Notes: generated by a model from the letters alone, not told the origin. DNA of 24,378 nucleotides from JAFGTP01 sp964472715 (GCA_964472715.1 CAYYMT010000049.1:1-24378); one strand, 5' to 3'. Positions 15,722 to 24,378 are shown, numbered from the stretch's first letter. Numbers and translations are program-made.

Positions 15722-16843
15722 TTGAAAAAAATCACGGTATTAATCAGTATCACAATTTTATTGCTTTCTGTGGCATTTTCCGCGGAGCCTCTTTTTGACA
15801 GTTCCCTGAATTCCGCCATTCAGGCGATGCACAACATGGATTATGAAAAAAGTCATCAAATTCTTATCCGTATGGTAAAGAGCGATTCAAACAACGCCTA
15901 TGCACCGGCAGCCCTGTTATTAAATGAGTGGTACCAAATGCTGGGTCTTTACGGTAATCAATTCAACAAAAAAATACTGTTGGAAAAATGTGACAGCATA
16001 ATCAATGATTATGAAAGCAAACTGGAGAATTTTCCCAATGATTTTGACCTGAATTTCTGTATGGCCCTGGCAGTAGGATTTAAATCCCGCGTTGTCATCA
16101 GTGAAAAAAATAGTTTTTTCGTAATGTTCAATGGCGTCAAAGCCCTGAAATATCTGCGCAAATGCCATGAACTAACTCCCGGTGACCCTGACCTGGAATT
16201 TTGCAAAGGCGCTTTTGAATATTATATAGCGGAATATCCCGGCATTGTTAAGTATTTCGCCGATAAATTACTGACCAATACCGGTGACAAAATTATCGCC
16301 AAGAGGCGAATGCACCAGGCCGCCAACTCACCGGGGTTTTTGAAATACGATGCTAATTTTATGCTGGCTTTCCTCTATCTGTACATTGAAAACCAACCTC
16401 AAAAAGCATTACCTTATATAAATTTGCTGGTTGCTGAATTTCCCCGGAACCCAAATTATCACTTTCTTCTGACCTTTGCGCAGCTGCAACTGGAAGAGCC
16501 GGCCAAAGCAAAGGCCGCTTTTAGCGATTATCAGGCATCGATCAACCTGGATAATCCTTATTACGGCGAAGAGTTTCAAAACCGCAAAGATTTTTTGCTG
16601 GCATTCCTGGCGCTTAAAGAGGGTGACCATGAAAAAGCCAACCGGTTTTTCAATCAATTCACCGGTAATTATAGACTGGAACTGGAGCATTTACTGGCCA
16701 TCACCTACCTGGAGCAGGGCCGGATCGCCGCCCGCAAGGGTATGAAAAAAACCGCCCGCGACTATTTTGAAAAGGTGCTGGAGATCGGCAACCAAACCTA
16801 TCCCATGGCCCGGGCCCGGCAGTATTTGGAGAAATCCTTCTAA
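15722..16843 (+). CDS. Exported TPR-like protein of unknown function
   Basis: No ATG opens this frame. A TTG at 15722 gives MKKITVLISITILLL, a normal signal peptide with cleavage after VAFSA (about 21), and 373 residues in all. An earlier TTG at 15668 would put 18 charged residues ahead of the signal peptide and is less likely. The mature protein is almost all helical. It has TPR-like helix pairs such as NAIQAMHNMDYEKSHQIL-type and KALPYINLLVAEFPRNPNYH, and a final EQGRIAARKGMKKTARDYFE followed by a closing helix. It probably acts in the periplasm as a scaffold. The 162-base region upstream is shared with the divergent ldcA. Nothing in the sequence points to a substrate or partner. Confidence 0.7.
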   Translation: MKKITVLISITILLLSVAFSAEPLFDSSLNSAIQAMHNMDYEKSHQILIRMVKSDSNNAYAPAALLLNEWYQMLGLYGNQFNKKILLEKCDSIINDYESKLENFPNDFDLNFCMALAVGFKSRVVISEKNSFFVMFNGVKALKYLRKCHELTPGDPDLEFCKGAFEYYIAEYPGIVKYFADKLLTNTGDKIIAKRRMHQAANSPGFLKYDANFMLAFLYLYIENQPQKALPYINLLVAEFPRNPNYHFLLTFAQLQLEEPAKAKAAFSDYQASINLDNPYYGEEFQNRKDFLLAFLALKEGDHEKANRFFNQFTGNYRLELEHLLAITYLEQGRIAARKGMKKTARDYFEKVLEIGNQTYPMARARQYLEKSF

Positions 16844-16925
16844 AAAATTATTTATTATTGTTCATTTTACTCTTATATTCTTATCTTAATTCTTGTTATT
16901 TATGAAAATTAGAAAAGAGGGGCCA

Positions 16926-18560
16926 ATGAGATTTACGGGTATCATCGGAATTCTGACTATATTGCTTATTTCATTCTTGATGTCAAATAACAGACGAAAG
17001 ATCAAACCACGGATCATTGTATGGGGACTGGGCTTGCAGATCCTCTTTGCAGCCATTATTCTGGGAAAGAACATCGTCTCCTTCGCAGCAATGTTTCTAT
17101 TCCTGATGATGATCATAATCTATCTGTTCAAAGACATTATCAATGCCGGATTAACCCGGCAAAAACAACTATTGCGTACGGCAATGATAATTTTAGGCAG
17201 CGCCGGAATTACTTTTCTGCTTTACTTCAGCGCCGGCTCCATTGTCATCGGCTGGGTTTTTTGGATACTGGCCCTGGCCACACTGATCAAAATGCTGTTG
17301 AAGCAGCCCAAATACCAGGTTTTTCTTTCCTCCGCCCTGCTCATATCCGGCTTTGCTTTTATTATTAAAAATCAATTAACCGGCAGTGATATTTTCGCCG
17401 CCCTGAGTCTCAAAGTCGAAAAGTTTCTGCACCTCTCGATACTTGGCGCCGAATATCTCTTTGGCAATCTGGCCCTGCGGGAATATTTTTTCACCGATAA
17501 TTCCACCTGGCCGGGATTCGGATTTCAGTTTGCTTTCAGTGTCCTGCCGGTGATCATCTTCTTTGCCTCCTTTATGGCGGTGCTTTATCACCTCGGTGTA
17601 ATGCAGAAAGTCATTTCCGCCATGGCGCATTTCATGCAGTGGACCATGGGCACCAGCGGCGCGGAAACACTCAGTTGCTCGGCTAATATTTTTGTCGGAC
17701 AAACCGAAGCGCCACTGCTGATCAAACCCTTTGTACCGGAAATGACCAAATCAGAACTCATGACCATTATGGTGGGTGGATTCGCCACCATTGCCGGTGG
17801 GGTTCTGGCCGGTTATATTGCCCTGGGAATTGATGCCGGCCATCTGATTGCCGCCTCGGTAATGTCCGCTCCCGCCGCGATTGTCGTGGCAAAAATCATC
17901 TTTCCGGAAACAGAACATTCCAAAACCGCCGGTGATGTGAAAATCCCGGAAAATATTGTCAAGACCTCCAATGTTTTGGACGCGGCCACCAGCGGTGTTA
18001 CCGATGGTCTGAGACTGGCCGCCAATGTGGGCGCCATGTTGATCGCCTTTGTCTCACTGATCGGCCTGGTGGATGTCATGCTCTCTTATGCGGACCAGTT
18101 AATTGACGGAAAATTGTTCAACGGCACTTATGTCCAATACAGCGTCCTCTCCAATGTTTCACCCATCAAAGGTGAATTCGCGGGAATTTTTCCCGGCAGT
18201 TTAAAAACACTGTTCGGAACTTTGCTGCGGCCCTTAGCCTGGCTAATGGGCGTCAGCTGGCAATATGCCGGTGAAGTGGGAAACTTACTGGGCATGAAAC
18301 TGACCCTGACAGAATTTGTCGCTTACGGTTCACTGGCAGAACTGATCGCCAATAATGCCCTGGATGAAAAAGCTATCCTGATCTCCACTTACGCACTCTG
18401 CGGTTTTGCTAATTTTGCTTCTATCGGTATTCAGATCGGCGGTATCAGCGCCATTGCTCCAAACCGGCGGAAAGACCTTTCCAAAGTCGCTGTCAAAGCC
18501 ATGTTCGGCGGCGCTTTTGCTTCCTGGCTGACAGCCTCAATTGCAGGAATTCTACTATAA
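16926..18560 (+). CDS. Concentrative nucleoside transporter (NupC/CNT family) with enlarged N-terminal part
   Basis: Inner-membrane nucleoside symporter of 544 residues. The ATG at 16926 follows AGAGGGG; in-frame TTG 16893 and ATG 16902 lack such a site. CNT hallmarks are FAFSVLPVIIFFASFMAVLYHLGVM-type core segments, VGQTEAPLLIKPF (257-269), the GGFATIAGGVLAGYI loop and the C-terminal CGFANFASIGIQIGG motif. Typical bacterial CNTs are near 400 residues with the GQTE/GQSE motif near 145. Here it is at 258 because about 110 residues with three to four extra hydrophobic helices lie between residues about 50 and 160. It is followed 21 bases later by adk, so nucleoside uptake and nucleotide kinases are probably co-transcribed. 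Confidence 0.9.
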   Translation: MRFTGIIGILTILLISFLMSNNRRKIKPRIIVWGLGLQILFAAIILGKNIVSFAAMFLFLMMIIIYLFKDIINAGLTRQKQLLRTAMIILGSAGITFLLYFSAGSIVIGWVFWILALATLIKMLLKQPKYQVFLSSALLISGFAFIIKNQLTGSDIFAALSLKVEKFLHLSILGAEYLFGNLALREYFFTDNSTWPGFGFQFAFSVLPVIIFFASFMAVLYHLGVMQKVISAMAHFMQWTMGTSGAETLSCSANIFVGQTEAPLLIKPFVPEMTKSELMTIMVGGFATIAGGVLAGYIALGIDAGHLIAASVMSAPAAIVVAKIIFPETEHSKTAGDVKIPENIVKTSNVLDAATSGVTDGLRLAANVGAMLIAFVSLIGLVDVMLSYADQLIDGKLFNGTYVQYSVLSNVSPIKGEFAGIFPGSLKTLFGTLLRPLAWLMGVSWQYAGEVGNLLGMKLTLTEFVAYGSLAELIANNALDEKAILISTYALCGFANFASIGIQIGGISAIAPNRRKDLSKVAVKAMFGGAFASWLTASIAGILL

Positions 18561-18581
18561 AAACAATATAAGGAGAATCAA

Positions 18582-19226
18582 ATGAAATTAATATTATTAG
18601 GGCCTCCCGGTGTTGGTAAAGGAACCCAGGCGCAGTTTATATGCAAAGAATTTGATGCGGTGCAGATATCAACCGGCGACATGTTGCGCGCTGAGATCAA
18701 AGCGGGAACCGAATTGGGCAAAAAAGCCGAAGCCATCATTGCCAAAGGTGAACTGGTGCCCGATAATATTATTCTGGGAATGGTGGAAAACAGGCTGTTT
18801 GGCGAAAATCCTCCCAAAAATTATATTCTTGACGGATTTCCACGGACAATACCTCAGGCGGAAGGTCTGGATGACCTCTATAACCAGCATAACGAAGCCC
18901 TGGACCTGGTGCTGTTGCTGGATGCGCCGGAATCCCTGATCATCGAACGCCTGGCCGCGCGCCGGAGTTGCAAAAACTGCAACCAGGTCTATCACCTGGC
19001 AACCATGCCACCTAAAAAGGAAAATGTTTGTGACAACTGTGGCGGCCCGCTCTTTCAACGGGAAGATGACAAACCCGAGACCGTTCAGCAGCGCTTAAAA
19101 GTTTATCGAAAACAAACCCAACCATTGGCATCCTATTATAAGGATAAAGGCCTGCTCAAAACCGTTGATTCCACCGGTTCACCGTCCGAAGTACATGAAA
19201 AAATAACAGCAATCTTAAAAGGATAA
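18582..19226 (+). CDS. adk: Adenylate kinase
   Basis: A 214-residue long-form adenylate kinase (ATP + AMP to 2 ADP, cytosol). P-loop GPPGVGKGT (7-15), AMP-binding STGDMLRAEI (30-39), DGFPRT (84-89) and the LID with a Cys4 zinc site (C130, C133, C150, C153). AAGGAG lies before the ATG. It sits between the nucleoside transporter and coaE in the same direction; the coaE ribosome site overlaps its stop codon. Confidence 0.97.
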   Translation: MKLILLGPPGVGKGTQAQFICKEFDAVQISTGDMLRAEIKAGTELGKKAEAIIAKGELVPDNIILGMVENRLFGENPPKNYILDGFPRTIPQAEGLDDLYNQHNEALDLVLLLDAPESLIIERLAARRSCKNCNQVYHLATMPPKKENVCDNCGGPLFQREDDKPETVQQRLKVYRKQTQPLASYYKDKGLLKTVDSTGSPSEVHEKITAILKG

Positions 19227-19229
19227 ATT

Positions 19230-19808
19230 GTGTTGACTTTGGGTGTGACAGGCGGATTGGGTTCGGGAAAATCCACGGCCTGTCATTTTTTTGAACAACT
19301 GGGAGCGGAAATTTTTGACGCTGACAAAGAGGCCAAAAAAATCCTCTTTTCCGATGATGAAGTGCGGGAAAAACTGGTATGTCAATTTGGCTCCGCCATC
19401 CTGAAAAATCAGGAAATTAATAAAACAGCGCTCAGTGAAATTGTATTTCAAAATCAGGAAAATCAGCAGTTTCTGAATAAAACCTTGCATCCCCTGGTGA
19501 CGGAAAGATTTTTACACAAAAAACCCGCGGTCACCAAAGACCTCTACATCATGGACGCCGCCCTGCTTTTTGAAGCAAAATTGCAGCAGCATTTTGATAA
19601 AACCCTGTTGATCTATGCTGACCGCGATATTCGCATAAAACGCGCCCTGCAGCGGGGCAATCTCGCAAAGGAGCAGATCATCGACAGAATGAATTTGCAG
19701 ATGAGCGAAGAAAATAAAAAATCACTGGCGGATATTGTTGTTACCAACAATGGCAGTATCGGGGAACTAAAAAAGAAAATTACTGTATTATATAAAAATC
19801 TTATGTAA
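19230..19808 (+). CDS. coaE: Dephospho-CoA kinase
   Basis: A 192-residue kinase for the last step of coenzyme A synthesis. P-loop GLGSGKST (9-16), then the family segments FDADKEAKKIL, LHPLVTERF, DAALLFEA and IDRMNLQMSEENKKSLAD, and the late VTNNGSIGEL. It starts with GTG at 19230, three bases after the adk stop, with AAGGAT overlapping that stop. Length is normal for CoaE. Confidence 0.95.
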   Translation: MLTLGVTGGLGSGKSTACHFFEQLGAEIFDADKEAKKILFSDDEVREKLVCQFGSAILKNQEINKTALSEIVFQNQENQQFLNKTLHPLVTERFLHKKPAVTKDLYIMDAALLFEAKLQQHFDKTLLIYADRDIRIKRALQRGNLAKEQIIDRMNLQMSEENKKSLADIVVTNNGSIGELKKKITVLYKNLM

Positions 19809-19847
19809 TTTTTCATGTGCTGTAAAATAATTTTATACAATACAACT

Positions 19848-22800
19848 ATGATAAACAATCAAATCATATATTCTCATTTTAAGATAATCCTGTTAATTTT
19901 TTTCCTTGTTCTGGGTTGTTCAAATGCTGTTTTTGCGAATGAAGCCACCAGGATTGACAGTCTTGTCATCGCCGGCGCAACCAGCAATGCTCAGATTGTT
20001 GATCACGAACCGCTCTTCCGGTGGACATATACCCGAGCTGTTGATCAATACGACATTACAGTGGAATTATATCAAAGAACCGGCTCCGGAGATTCATTGA
20101 TCTGGTCCCGTGATATTCCTGATTATCAAAAAACCGAATACAAATTGGTGACGCCCCGTCTTTTATCTGACGGCATATCTTATCACTTTCGAATACTGAC
20201 TGAGAACCGGGATATGAAAAGTGAAGCAGGCCTGGATTTTACCATGAATTCTCCGCCCGCCAAAGCCAAGATAAAAACCCCCGGTGAAACAATCTTTAAA
20301 AATGATACTCTTCGCCTGTCCATTAAACCGGGTAAAGACCGTGAAATCACTACAGAATCCCTCACTTATGAAGTAAAAATAACCGACTTTTCCAACCGGT
20401 CCGCAACACTGGTCGATACCCTGGTTTCAGCACAGGACAGTTTGCTGATCATTGACGGTGGTGTTTTGCCGGAAAATCATAAATTCAGATTGTATCTGCG
20501 CAGCTTTGATGGTGTGGAATATTCCGGCTGGGAAGACCGGTTCGTTTTTTATATGAACCGTATGAATGAACCGCCTTTGCCTTTTGACCTGATGAACAAG
20601 GGGAAGACGGAAATATTCACCGAAAAAGCGCGGCTGAAATGGCAGGCGGCTATCGACCCGGAATATCGAATGGGTGGAAAAATTCGCAATTACAGAGTAA
20701 TGATCTCTCCTTATGAAGATTTTACCTTACTTCATGAAAGTAAAACCCTGCCCGGTGACACAACCCAATATATACCTAAAAAATCGGAAAACCACCGCCG
20801 CTACTACTGGAAAGTCATCGCCATCGATTCCGATTCAATGACCACGGCCAGCGCGCAAACCGGAATTTATTATCTCAACCGCCACAACCAGCCGCCGCCA
20901 CCGGCCAAAATTATCACACCCCGAAACAATACTGTCCTGAAACCCTCCGATATGCTGGTCTGGCGGCAACAGCCGGATAAAGACCGCTGGGACCAATTAT
21001 CCTATCAGGTGCAATTACTAAAAAACGATGACCTGCTGGCTTCCTATACACTGGCCGGCGCAAAACTGGACAGCGCCCGCAAAGGATACTATCGCCATAT
21101 CAATGTTTCCTATGACAATCGTGTTCGCCTGCAACTCTCCTCATTGACCGGCAATAAAAACTTAACAGAAGGGGAATCCTATGGCATCGCCATTACAACC
21201 CGGGACAATTGGCAGGGCAAAAATCATACAGCGCCGGAAAACGCCACCTTTATTTTTGACGATGGCCGCAATACTCCGCCCCTGGCGCCAACCGAGGGGT
21301 TCCGCCCCGATTCAATGATCATTCGAACCCCCCGGCCTCATCTTTCCTGGAATTCCGCCAAAGACCCGGACATTAATGACCGGTTAAAATATGAGGTGAT
21401 GATCAGCACTGATCCGGATTTTCAATCCACCCGTCTTCAGCAGGAAGTCACCCAATACGATGACACCTTTATCAAAGTCAGCTCAAACCTGATGGAAAAC
21501 AAACAATATTTCTGGAAAGTCCGTTCCCTGGACCTGGAAGAAAGCAAATCAGACTGGTCTGAAATCAATACTTTTTGGGTAAACGCCATCAATGAAGCGC
21601 CCCTGGGCCCGGTGAAATTACTCTATCCAAAAAACTATACCGAGTTCAACAGCGAGTCTGTTTTCTGGTGGCGACGGACCACTGACCCGGACCCGGGCGA
21701 CCGCGTCAAATACCGCCTGGAAATAGCCACAGACAAAAATTTTAATAATAAAATCTATTCCTACCTCATTCCCGCGCTGAACCCGAAAATTAACTGGCCG
21801 CTTGAAGATGAGGAGAAACCCGAAAATGCAGTGGGTATTTTTATTAATGAGCATTCCGAGGTTTACAAACTGATCGATAATCGTATGTATTACTGGCGGG
21901 TGACGGCTGTGGACAACAATTCCCTGACCAGCATTCATCAGTTCTCGTATCCCCGTGTAGTTTTTAATGAATTCAATGACCCACCAGATATTCCCGGCGG
22001 TTTTATTCCCAGCGGCGGACGCATTGTTCGTACCAATAAACCGAAAATTCGATGGCAGCATTCCGTGGACCCGGATTTTGCGGATTTGACCTCAACGCTC
22101 TCTTACCAGGTAAACTTATCCCGGATCCCTGATTTTCCGGAAGAAGAATCTGCGATTTATCACTCCGGCGTGGGAAATAATTTTTGTAAGGTTCAGGAAG
22201 AACTGGTAGAAAACAGCAAGTATTATTTCCGGGTCAATGCTTTTGATGACCAGGGTGCAAATTCCGGCTGGTCCATGGCAGATTCCTTCTATGTGAACAA
22301 TGTTTTGGAACCGCCCACAAGAGTCAGGAATATGATCCCCCGGGATTCAATTCAGCTGGAAACCGATTCGCCGGTCATCAGCTGGACACACAGCCATGAC
22401 CCGGACCCGGATTTTTCAACAGCGCAACTTCACTACGTCATTAAATATGTTCCCTCCCACTGGATCGGGACCAATAAGGAAAAGAAGAACACTAAAACCC
22501 TGCGCACACAAAAAGGTGAAAATTCAATCAAACTAACCGGACTTAAAGAAAATCATCGCTATACTTATTGGATCCAGGCGGTTGACCAGCATGGCAAAAA
22601 ATCCCCATGGACCTCTCCCACCAATTTTTCCATTAACATGAAAAACGAAAAACCGGGACGCTTTCACCTGATCTATCCCCATCATCACGCTGACAGTGTG
22701 CGTACTGACATGGAATTTATCTGGAAAAACAGTCACGACCCGGACCCCGGCGATGTCATTACCTATGACCTGTATTACACCAGTGACAGTAGCTTCTCAG

Positions 22801-23285
22801 CTGATGTTCAAAAAATCACAATCTATGCCACCAATGAGGACTCAATGGTTTACGATCCCCCGATGCCTTTGAAGCGGGCCACTAAATATTTTTGGAAAGT
22901 TTCCGCCGAAGATAAAAGCGGGGACTTAATTTGGGGCTCCAATACCGGCAGCGATCCTTTTGTATTCACCACTGTCGGCTATAAAAAAACATTTAACTCA
23001 AGGGTCGATCACTATGTGCTCCACGATAACCGGCCCAACCCCTTTTATTCCAACACCACGATTCGCTATGATGTGAAAGAATTCGGCAACGTACAAATCG
23101 CCATATATAATGTATTAGGTGAAAGGGTCAAAACCCTGGTAAACCGCAACCATGCGGCCGGCCAGTATACTTTGGAATGGAATGGCACCGATGACAGTGG
23201 CAGCCAGGTGCCCGGCGGTATGTACCTCTGTCGTATGATCGCCAAAGGATTTGTCAGCAATAAAAAAATGCTTTTATTGCGATAA
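19848..23285 (+). CDS. Large exported multi-FN3 protein with C-terminal type A sorting-like domain
   Basis: The preferred start is ATG 19848 (1145 residues); an upstream in-frame ATG at 19815 would add 11 residues before the signal sequence. Neither has a ribosome site. The signal peptide core is ILLIFFLVLGC. Cleavage by signal peptidase I after AVFA seems likelier than lipidation at the GC. The body is nine fibronectin-III-like modules of about 100-130 residues, divided by linkers of the form N-x-PP (near nt 20257, 20570, 20890, 21275, 21597, 21980, 22312, 22652). They often carry DPDPGDxxxY and YYWRVxAxD strands. Residues about 1052-1145 form a FlgD Ig-like/Por type A sorting domain: NRPNPFYSNTTIRYDV, VQIAIYNVLGERVKTL, GGMYLCRM. 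This predicts outer-membrane export by a type IX-like system. It may bind surfaces or glycans, but no catalytic domain is seen. Confidence 0.82.
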   Translation: MINNQIIYSHFKIILLIFFLVLGCSNAVFANEATRIDSLVIAGATSNAQIVDHEPLFRWTYTRAVDQYDITVELYQRTGSGDSLIWSRDIPDYQKTEYKLVTPRLLSDGISYHFRILTENRDMKSEAGLDFTMNSPPAKAKIKTPGETIFKNDTLRLSIKPGKDREITTESLTYEVKITDFSNRSATLVDTLVSAQDSLLIIDGGVLPENHKFRLYLRSFDGVEYSGWEDRFVFYMNRMNEPPLPFDLMNKGKTEIFTEKARLKWQAAIDPEYRMGGKIRNYRVMISPYEDFTLLHESKTLPGDTTQYIPKKSENHRRYYWKVIAIDSDSMTTASAQTGIYYLNRHNQPPPPAKIITPRNNTVLKPSDMLVWRQQPDKDRWDQLSYQVQLLKNDDLLASYTLAGAKLDSARKGYYRHINVSYDNRVRLQLSSLTGNKNLTEGESYGIAITTRDNWQGKNHTAPENATFIFDDGRNTPPLAPTEGFRPDSMIIRTPRPHLSWNSAKDPDINDRLKYEVMISTDPDFQSTRLQQEVTQYDDTFIKVSSNLMENKQYFWKVRSLDLEESKSDWSEINTFWVNAINEAPLGPVKLLYPKNYTEFNSESVFWWRRTTDPDPGDRVKYRLEIATDKNFNNKIYSYLIPALNPKINWPLEDEEKPENAVGIFINEHSEVYKLIDNRMYYWRVTAVDNNSLTSIHQFSYPRVVFNEFNDPPDIPGGFIPSGGRIVRTNKPKIRWQHSVDPDFADLTSTLSYQVNLSRIPDFPEEESAIYHSGVGNNFCKVQEELVENSKYYFRVNAFDDQGANSGWSMADSFYVNNVLEPPTRVRNMIPRDSIQLETDSPVISWTHSHDPDPDFSTAQLHYVIKYVPSHWIGTNKEKKNTKTLRTQKGENSIKLTGLKENHRYTYWIQAVDQHGKKSPWTSPTNFSINMKNEKPGRFHLIYPHHHADSVRTDMEFIWKNSHDPDPGDVITYDLYYTSDSSFSADVQKITIYATNEDSMVYDPPMPLKRATKYFWKVSAEDKSGDLIWGSNTGSDPFVFTTVGYKKTFNSRVDHYVLHDNRPNPFYSNTTIRYDVKEFGNVQIAIYNVLGERVKTLVNRNHAAGQYTLEWNGTDDSGSQVPGGMYLCRMIAKGFVSNKKMLLLR

Positions 23286-23355
23286 AGCATTTATTATTAC
23301 ACATCATTTTTTATAAATTATCCGTTCTTTATAATTATTTATAACAGGAGAAAAA

Positions 23356-24153
23356 ATGAGAATCATTATACAGAGTAATGCGGAAAAAGCCGGAGAATGG
23401 GTGGCCGGTTATGTGGTTGATAAAATCAATGCCGCCAATCCCACCAAAGAAAATCCCTTCGTACTGGGCCTTCCTACAGGCTCCACTCCAATTCCAATCT
23501 ACAAAAAGATCATTGATCTTTATAATGCCGGTAAAGTGAGTTTTAAAAATGTGATCACTTTTAATATGGATGAATATGTGGGACTTCCCGAAACGCACCC
23601 GGAAAGCTACCATCACTTTATGAAAACCAATCTCTTTGACCATATTGATATTCCCGAAGAAAACATCAATATCCTGAACGGCAATGCCAAAGACCCGGAA
23701 GAGGAATGCCGGAATTATGAAGCCCGGATTGAAGCCGCCGGCGGTATTGACCTCTTTCTAGGCGGCATCGGCCCCGACGGACATATTGCTTTCAATGAGC
23801 CCGGCTCTTCTCTCAACTCCCGCACCCGCATGAAAACCCTGACCCACGACACCATCCTTGCCAACTCCCGGTTTTTTGATAATGACATCAATAAGGTCCC
23901 CAAAACCGCCCTCACCGTTGGCGTGGGAACCGTGATGGATGCCAAAGAAGTGCTGATCATTGTCACCGGCTACAACAAATCCCGCGCCCTGCAACAGGTG
24001 GTGGAAGAAGGCGTCAACCACATGTGGACGGTCTCCGCCCTGCAGATGCACCCCAAAGGCATTATTGTCTGTGATGACGACGCTACCATGGAATTGAAAG
24101 TGGGGACGGTGAAGTATTTTAAGGATATTGAGAAGGAGAGTTTTTTAGGTTAA
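23356..24153 (+). CDS. nagB: Glucosamine-6-phosphate deaminase
   Basis: A 265-residue deaminase converting glucosamine-6-phosphate to fructose-6-phosphate and ammonia in the cytosol. Its residues fall at the same numbers as in the E. coli enzyme: Asp72 in NMDEYVGL, Asp141 and His143 in GIGPDGHIAFNEPGSSL, Glu148 in the same motif. The phosphate loop is LPTGSTPIPIY (39-49). AGGAG lies before the ATG. It stands alone, with no nagA or nagC next to it in the window; the gap before it is AT-rich with a TATAAT at 23330 or so. The last two codons run into a hexamer repeat. Confidence 0.97.
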   Translation: MRIIIQSNAEKAGEWVAGYVVDKINAANPTKENPFVLGLPTGSTPIPIYKKIIDLYNAGKVSFKNVITFNMDEYVGLPETHPESYHHFMKTNLFDHIDIPEENINILNGNAKDPEEECRNYEARIEAAGGIDLFLGGIGPDGHIAFNEPGSSLNSRTRMKTLTHDTILANSRFFDNDINKVPKTALTVGVGTVMDAKEVLIIVTGYNKSRALQQVVEEGVNHMWTVSALQMHPKGIIVCDDDATMELKVGTVKYFKDIEKESFLG

Positions 24154-24171
24154 GGTTAAGGCTGAGGTTGA
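24148..24171 (+). repeat. Four tandem GGYTRA hexamers
   Basis: GGTTAA, GGTTAA, GGCTGA and GGTTGA in direct succession. The first copy contains the last codon and stop codon of nagB. This is a short microsatellite-like array at the head of the intergenic repeat block. Confidence 0.7.
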
Positions 24172-24189
24172 GACAGCTTCGGAAGGAGG

Positions 24190-24214
24190 CGTTCCCAAAT
24201 TCAATTTGGGAACG
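24190..24214. repeat. REP-like perfect palindrome
   Basis: A perfect inverted repeat with 12-base arms (CGTTCCCAAATT and AATTTGGGAACG) around a single C. It sits after GGAGG, without a T-run, 36 bases after the nagB stop. The GTTCCC...GGGAACG form resembles REP palindromes that are spread between genes and mobilised by RAYT transposases. It could also protect or end the nagB transcript. REP identity is an inference, because only one copy lies in the window. Confidence 0.65.
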
Positions 24215-24230
24215 AGTTAAAACGAGTCAA
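24211..24230 (+). repeat. Two tandem AACGAGTYAA decamers
   Basis: AACGAGTTAA followed directly by AACGAGTCAA, the first copy overlapping the right arm of the palindrome. A looser third copy (AAAAGTTAAT) follows. Together with the hexamers and the palindrome this makes a compact repeat block downstream of nagB. Confidence 0.6.
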
Positions 24231-24378
24231 AAAAGTTAATTTTAGAAAGCACCTTCAAAAGGTTTCATTGCTAAAAATTGCGCCAAACTTTTACCCTTCA
24301 CTCCGCTCGCCTGTCCCACAAACCTTCCCGCAGCACAAACAATTAAATATTTTTCCGGCCATTATATAAAAAATCAAG
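24231..24378. other. Intergenic tail of the window, no supported gene
   Basis: Nothing here is supported as a gene. On the minus strand an uninterrupted frame of 39 codons (about 24361-24242) reads as a plausible peptide ending KPFEGAF, but it has no ATG and no ribosome site and follows a stop codon directly. It may be part of the repeated element or the remnant of a gene. Confidence 0.4.

Noticed and set aside
24148..24230. CRISPR array
   Set aside because: The repeats are 6 and 10 bases long, directly adjacent and without spacers.

Overview
The window (about 24.4 kb, moderate GC, with AT-rich gaps between genes) is a chromosomal segment of a Gram-negative bacterium, most likely a member of the FCB superphylum (Calditrichota, Ignavibacteria or Bacteroidota-like). 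The main reason is a large exported multidomain protein ending in a Por/type A sorting-like (FlgD Ig-like) domain. A cluster of LPP20/FlgT-like envelope proteins and an anaerobic korDABC 2-oxoacid:ferredoxin oxidoreductase fit this. The phylum is an inference from gene content; there is no rRNA in the window. I saw no tRNA, CRISPR array, phage or transposase gene.

Layout. (1) 38-3323, minus strand: an iron uptake operon made of a DtxR/MntR-type regulator, feoA, feoB and a 48-residue Cys-rich FeoB-associated membrane peptide, all overlapping or abutting. A DtxR-box-like palindrome (3351-3372) lies in the promoter region ahead of it. (2) 3442-4469, plus: a divergent FAD-dependent sugar-lactone-type oxidase, interrupted by a 100-N assembly gap; its C-terminus is recognisable after the gap in a shifted frame. 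(3) 4696-8676, plus: four consecutive exported proteins with LPP20/FlgT-like modules, one of them a probable lipoprotein, with a terminator between the third and fourth. (4) 8794-14551, minus: korD-korA-korB-korC followed 15 bp later by a 991-residue protein with two GlnD/GlnE-type nucleotidyltransferase halves. (5) 14630-15559, minus: an LD-carboxypeptidase (S66). (6) 15722-19808, plus: an exported TPR-like protein, then a nucleoside transporter with an enlarged N-terminus, adenylate kinase and dephospho-CoA kinase. (7) 19848-23285, plus: an exported protein of nine fibronectin-III-like modules with a type A sorting-like tail. (8) 23356-24153, plus: glucosamine-6-phosphate deaminase, followed by a block of short repeats including a REP-like palindrome.

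How the parts relate. The feo genes and their regulator form a self-contained Fe(II)-responsive uptake unit. The kor genes supply or consume 2-oxoglutarate with reduced ferredoxin. The linked GlnD/GlnE-like enzyme suggests a link between 2-oxoglutarate flux and a covalent-modification signal, which is a hypothesis. nupC-adk-coaE is a nucleotide salvage and cofactor group. LdcA and NagB belong to murein and amino-sugar turnover, though they are not adjacent. The least described parts are the LPP20/FlgT-like cluster, which has no flagellar genes beside it, and the duplicated nucleotidyltransferase behind korC.
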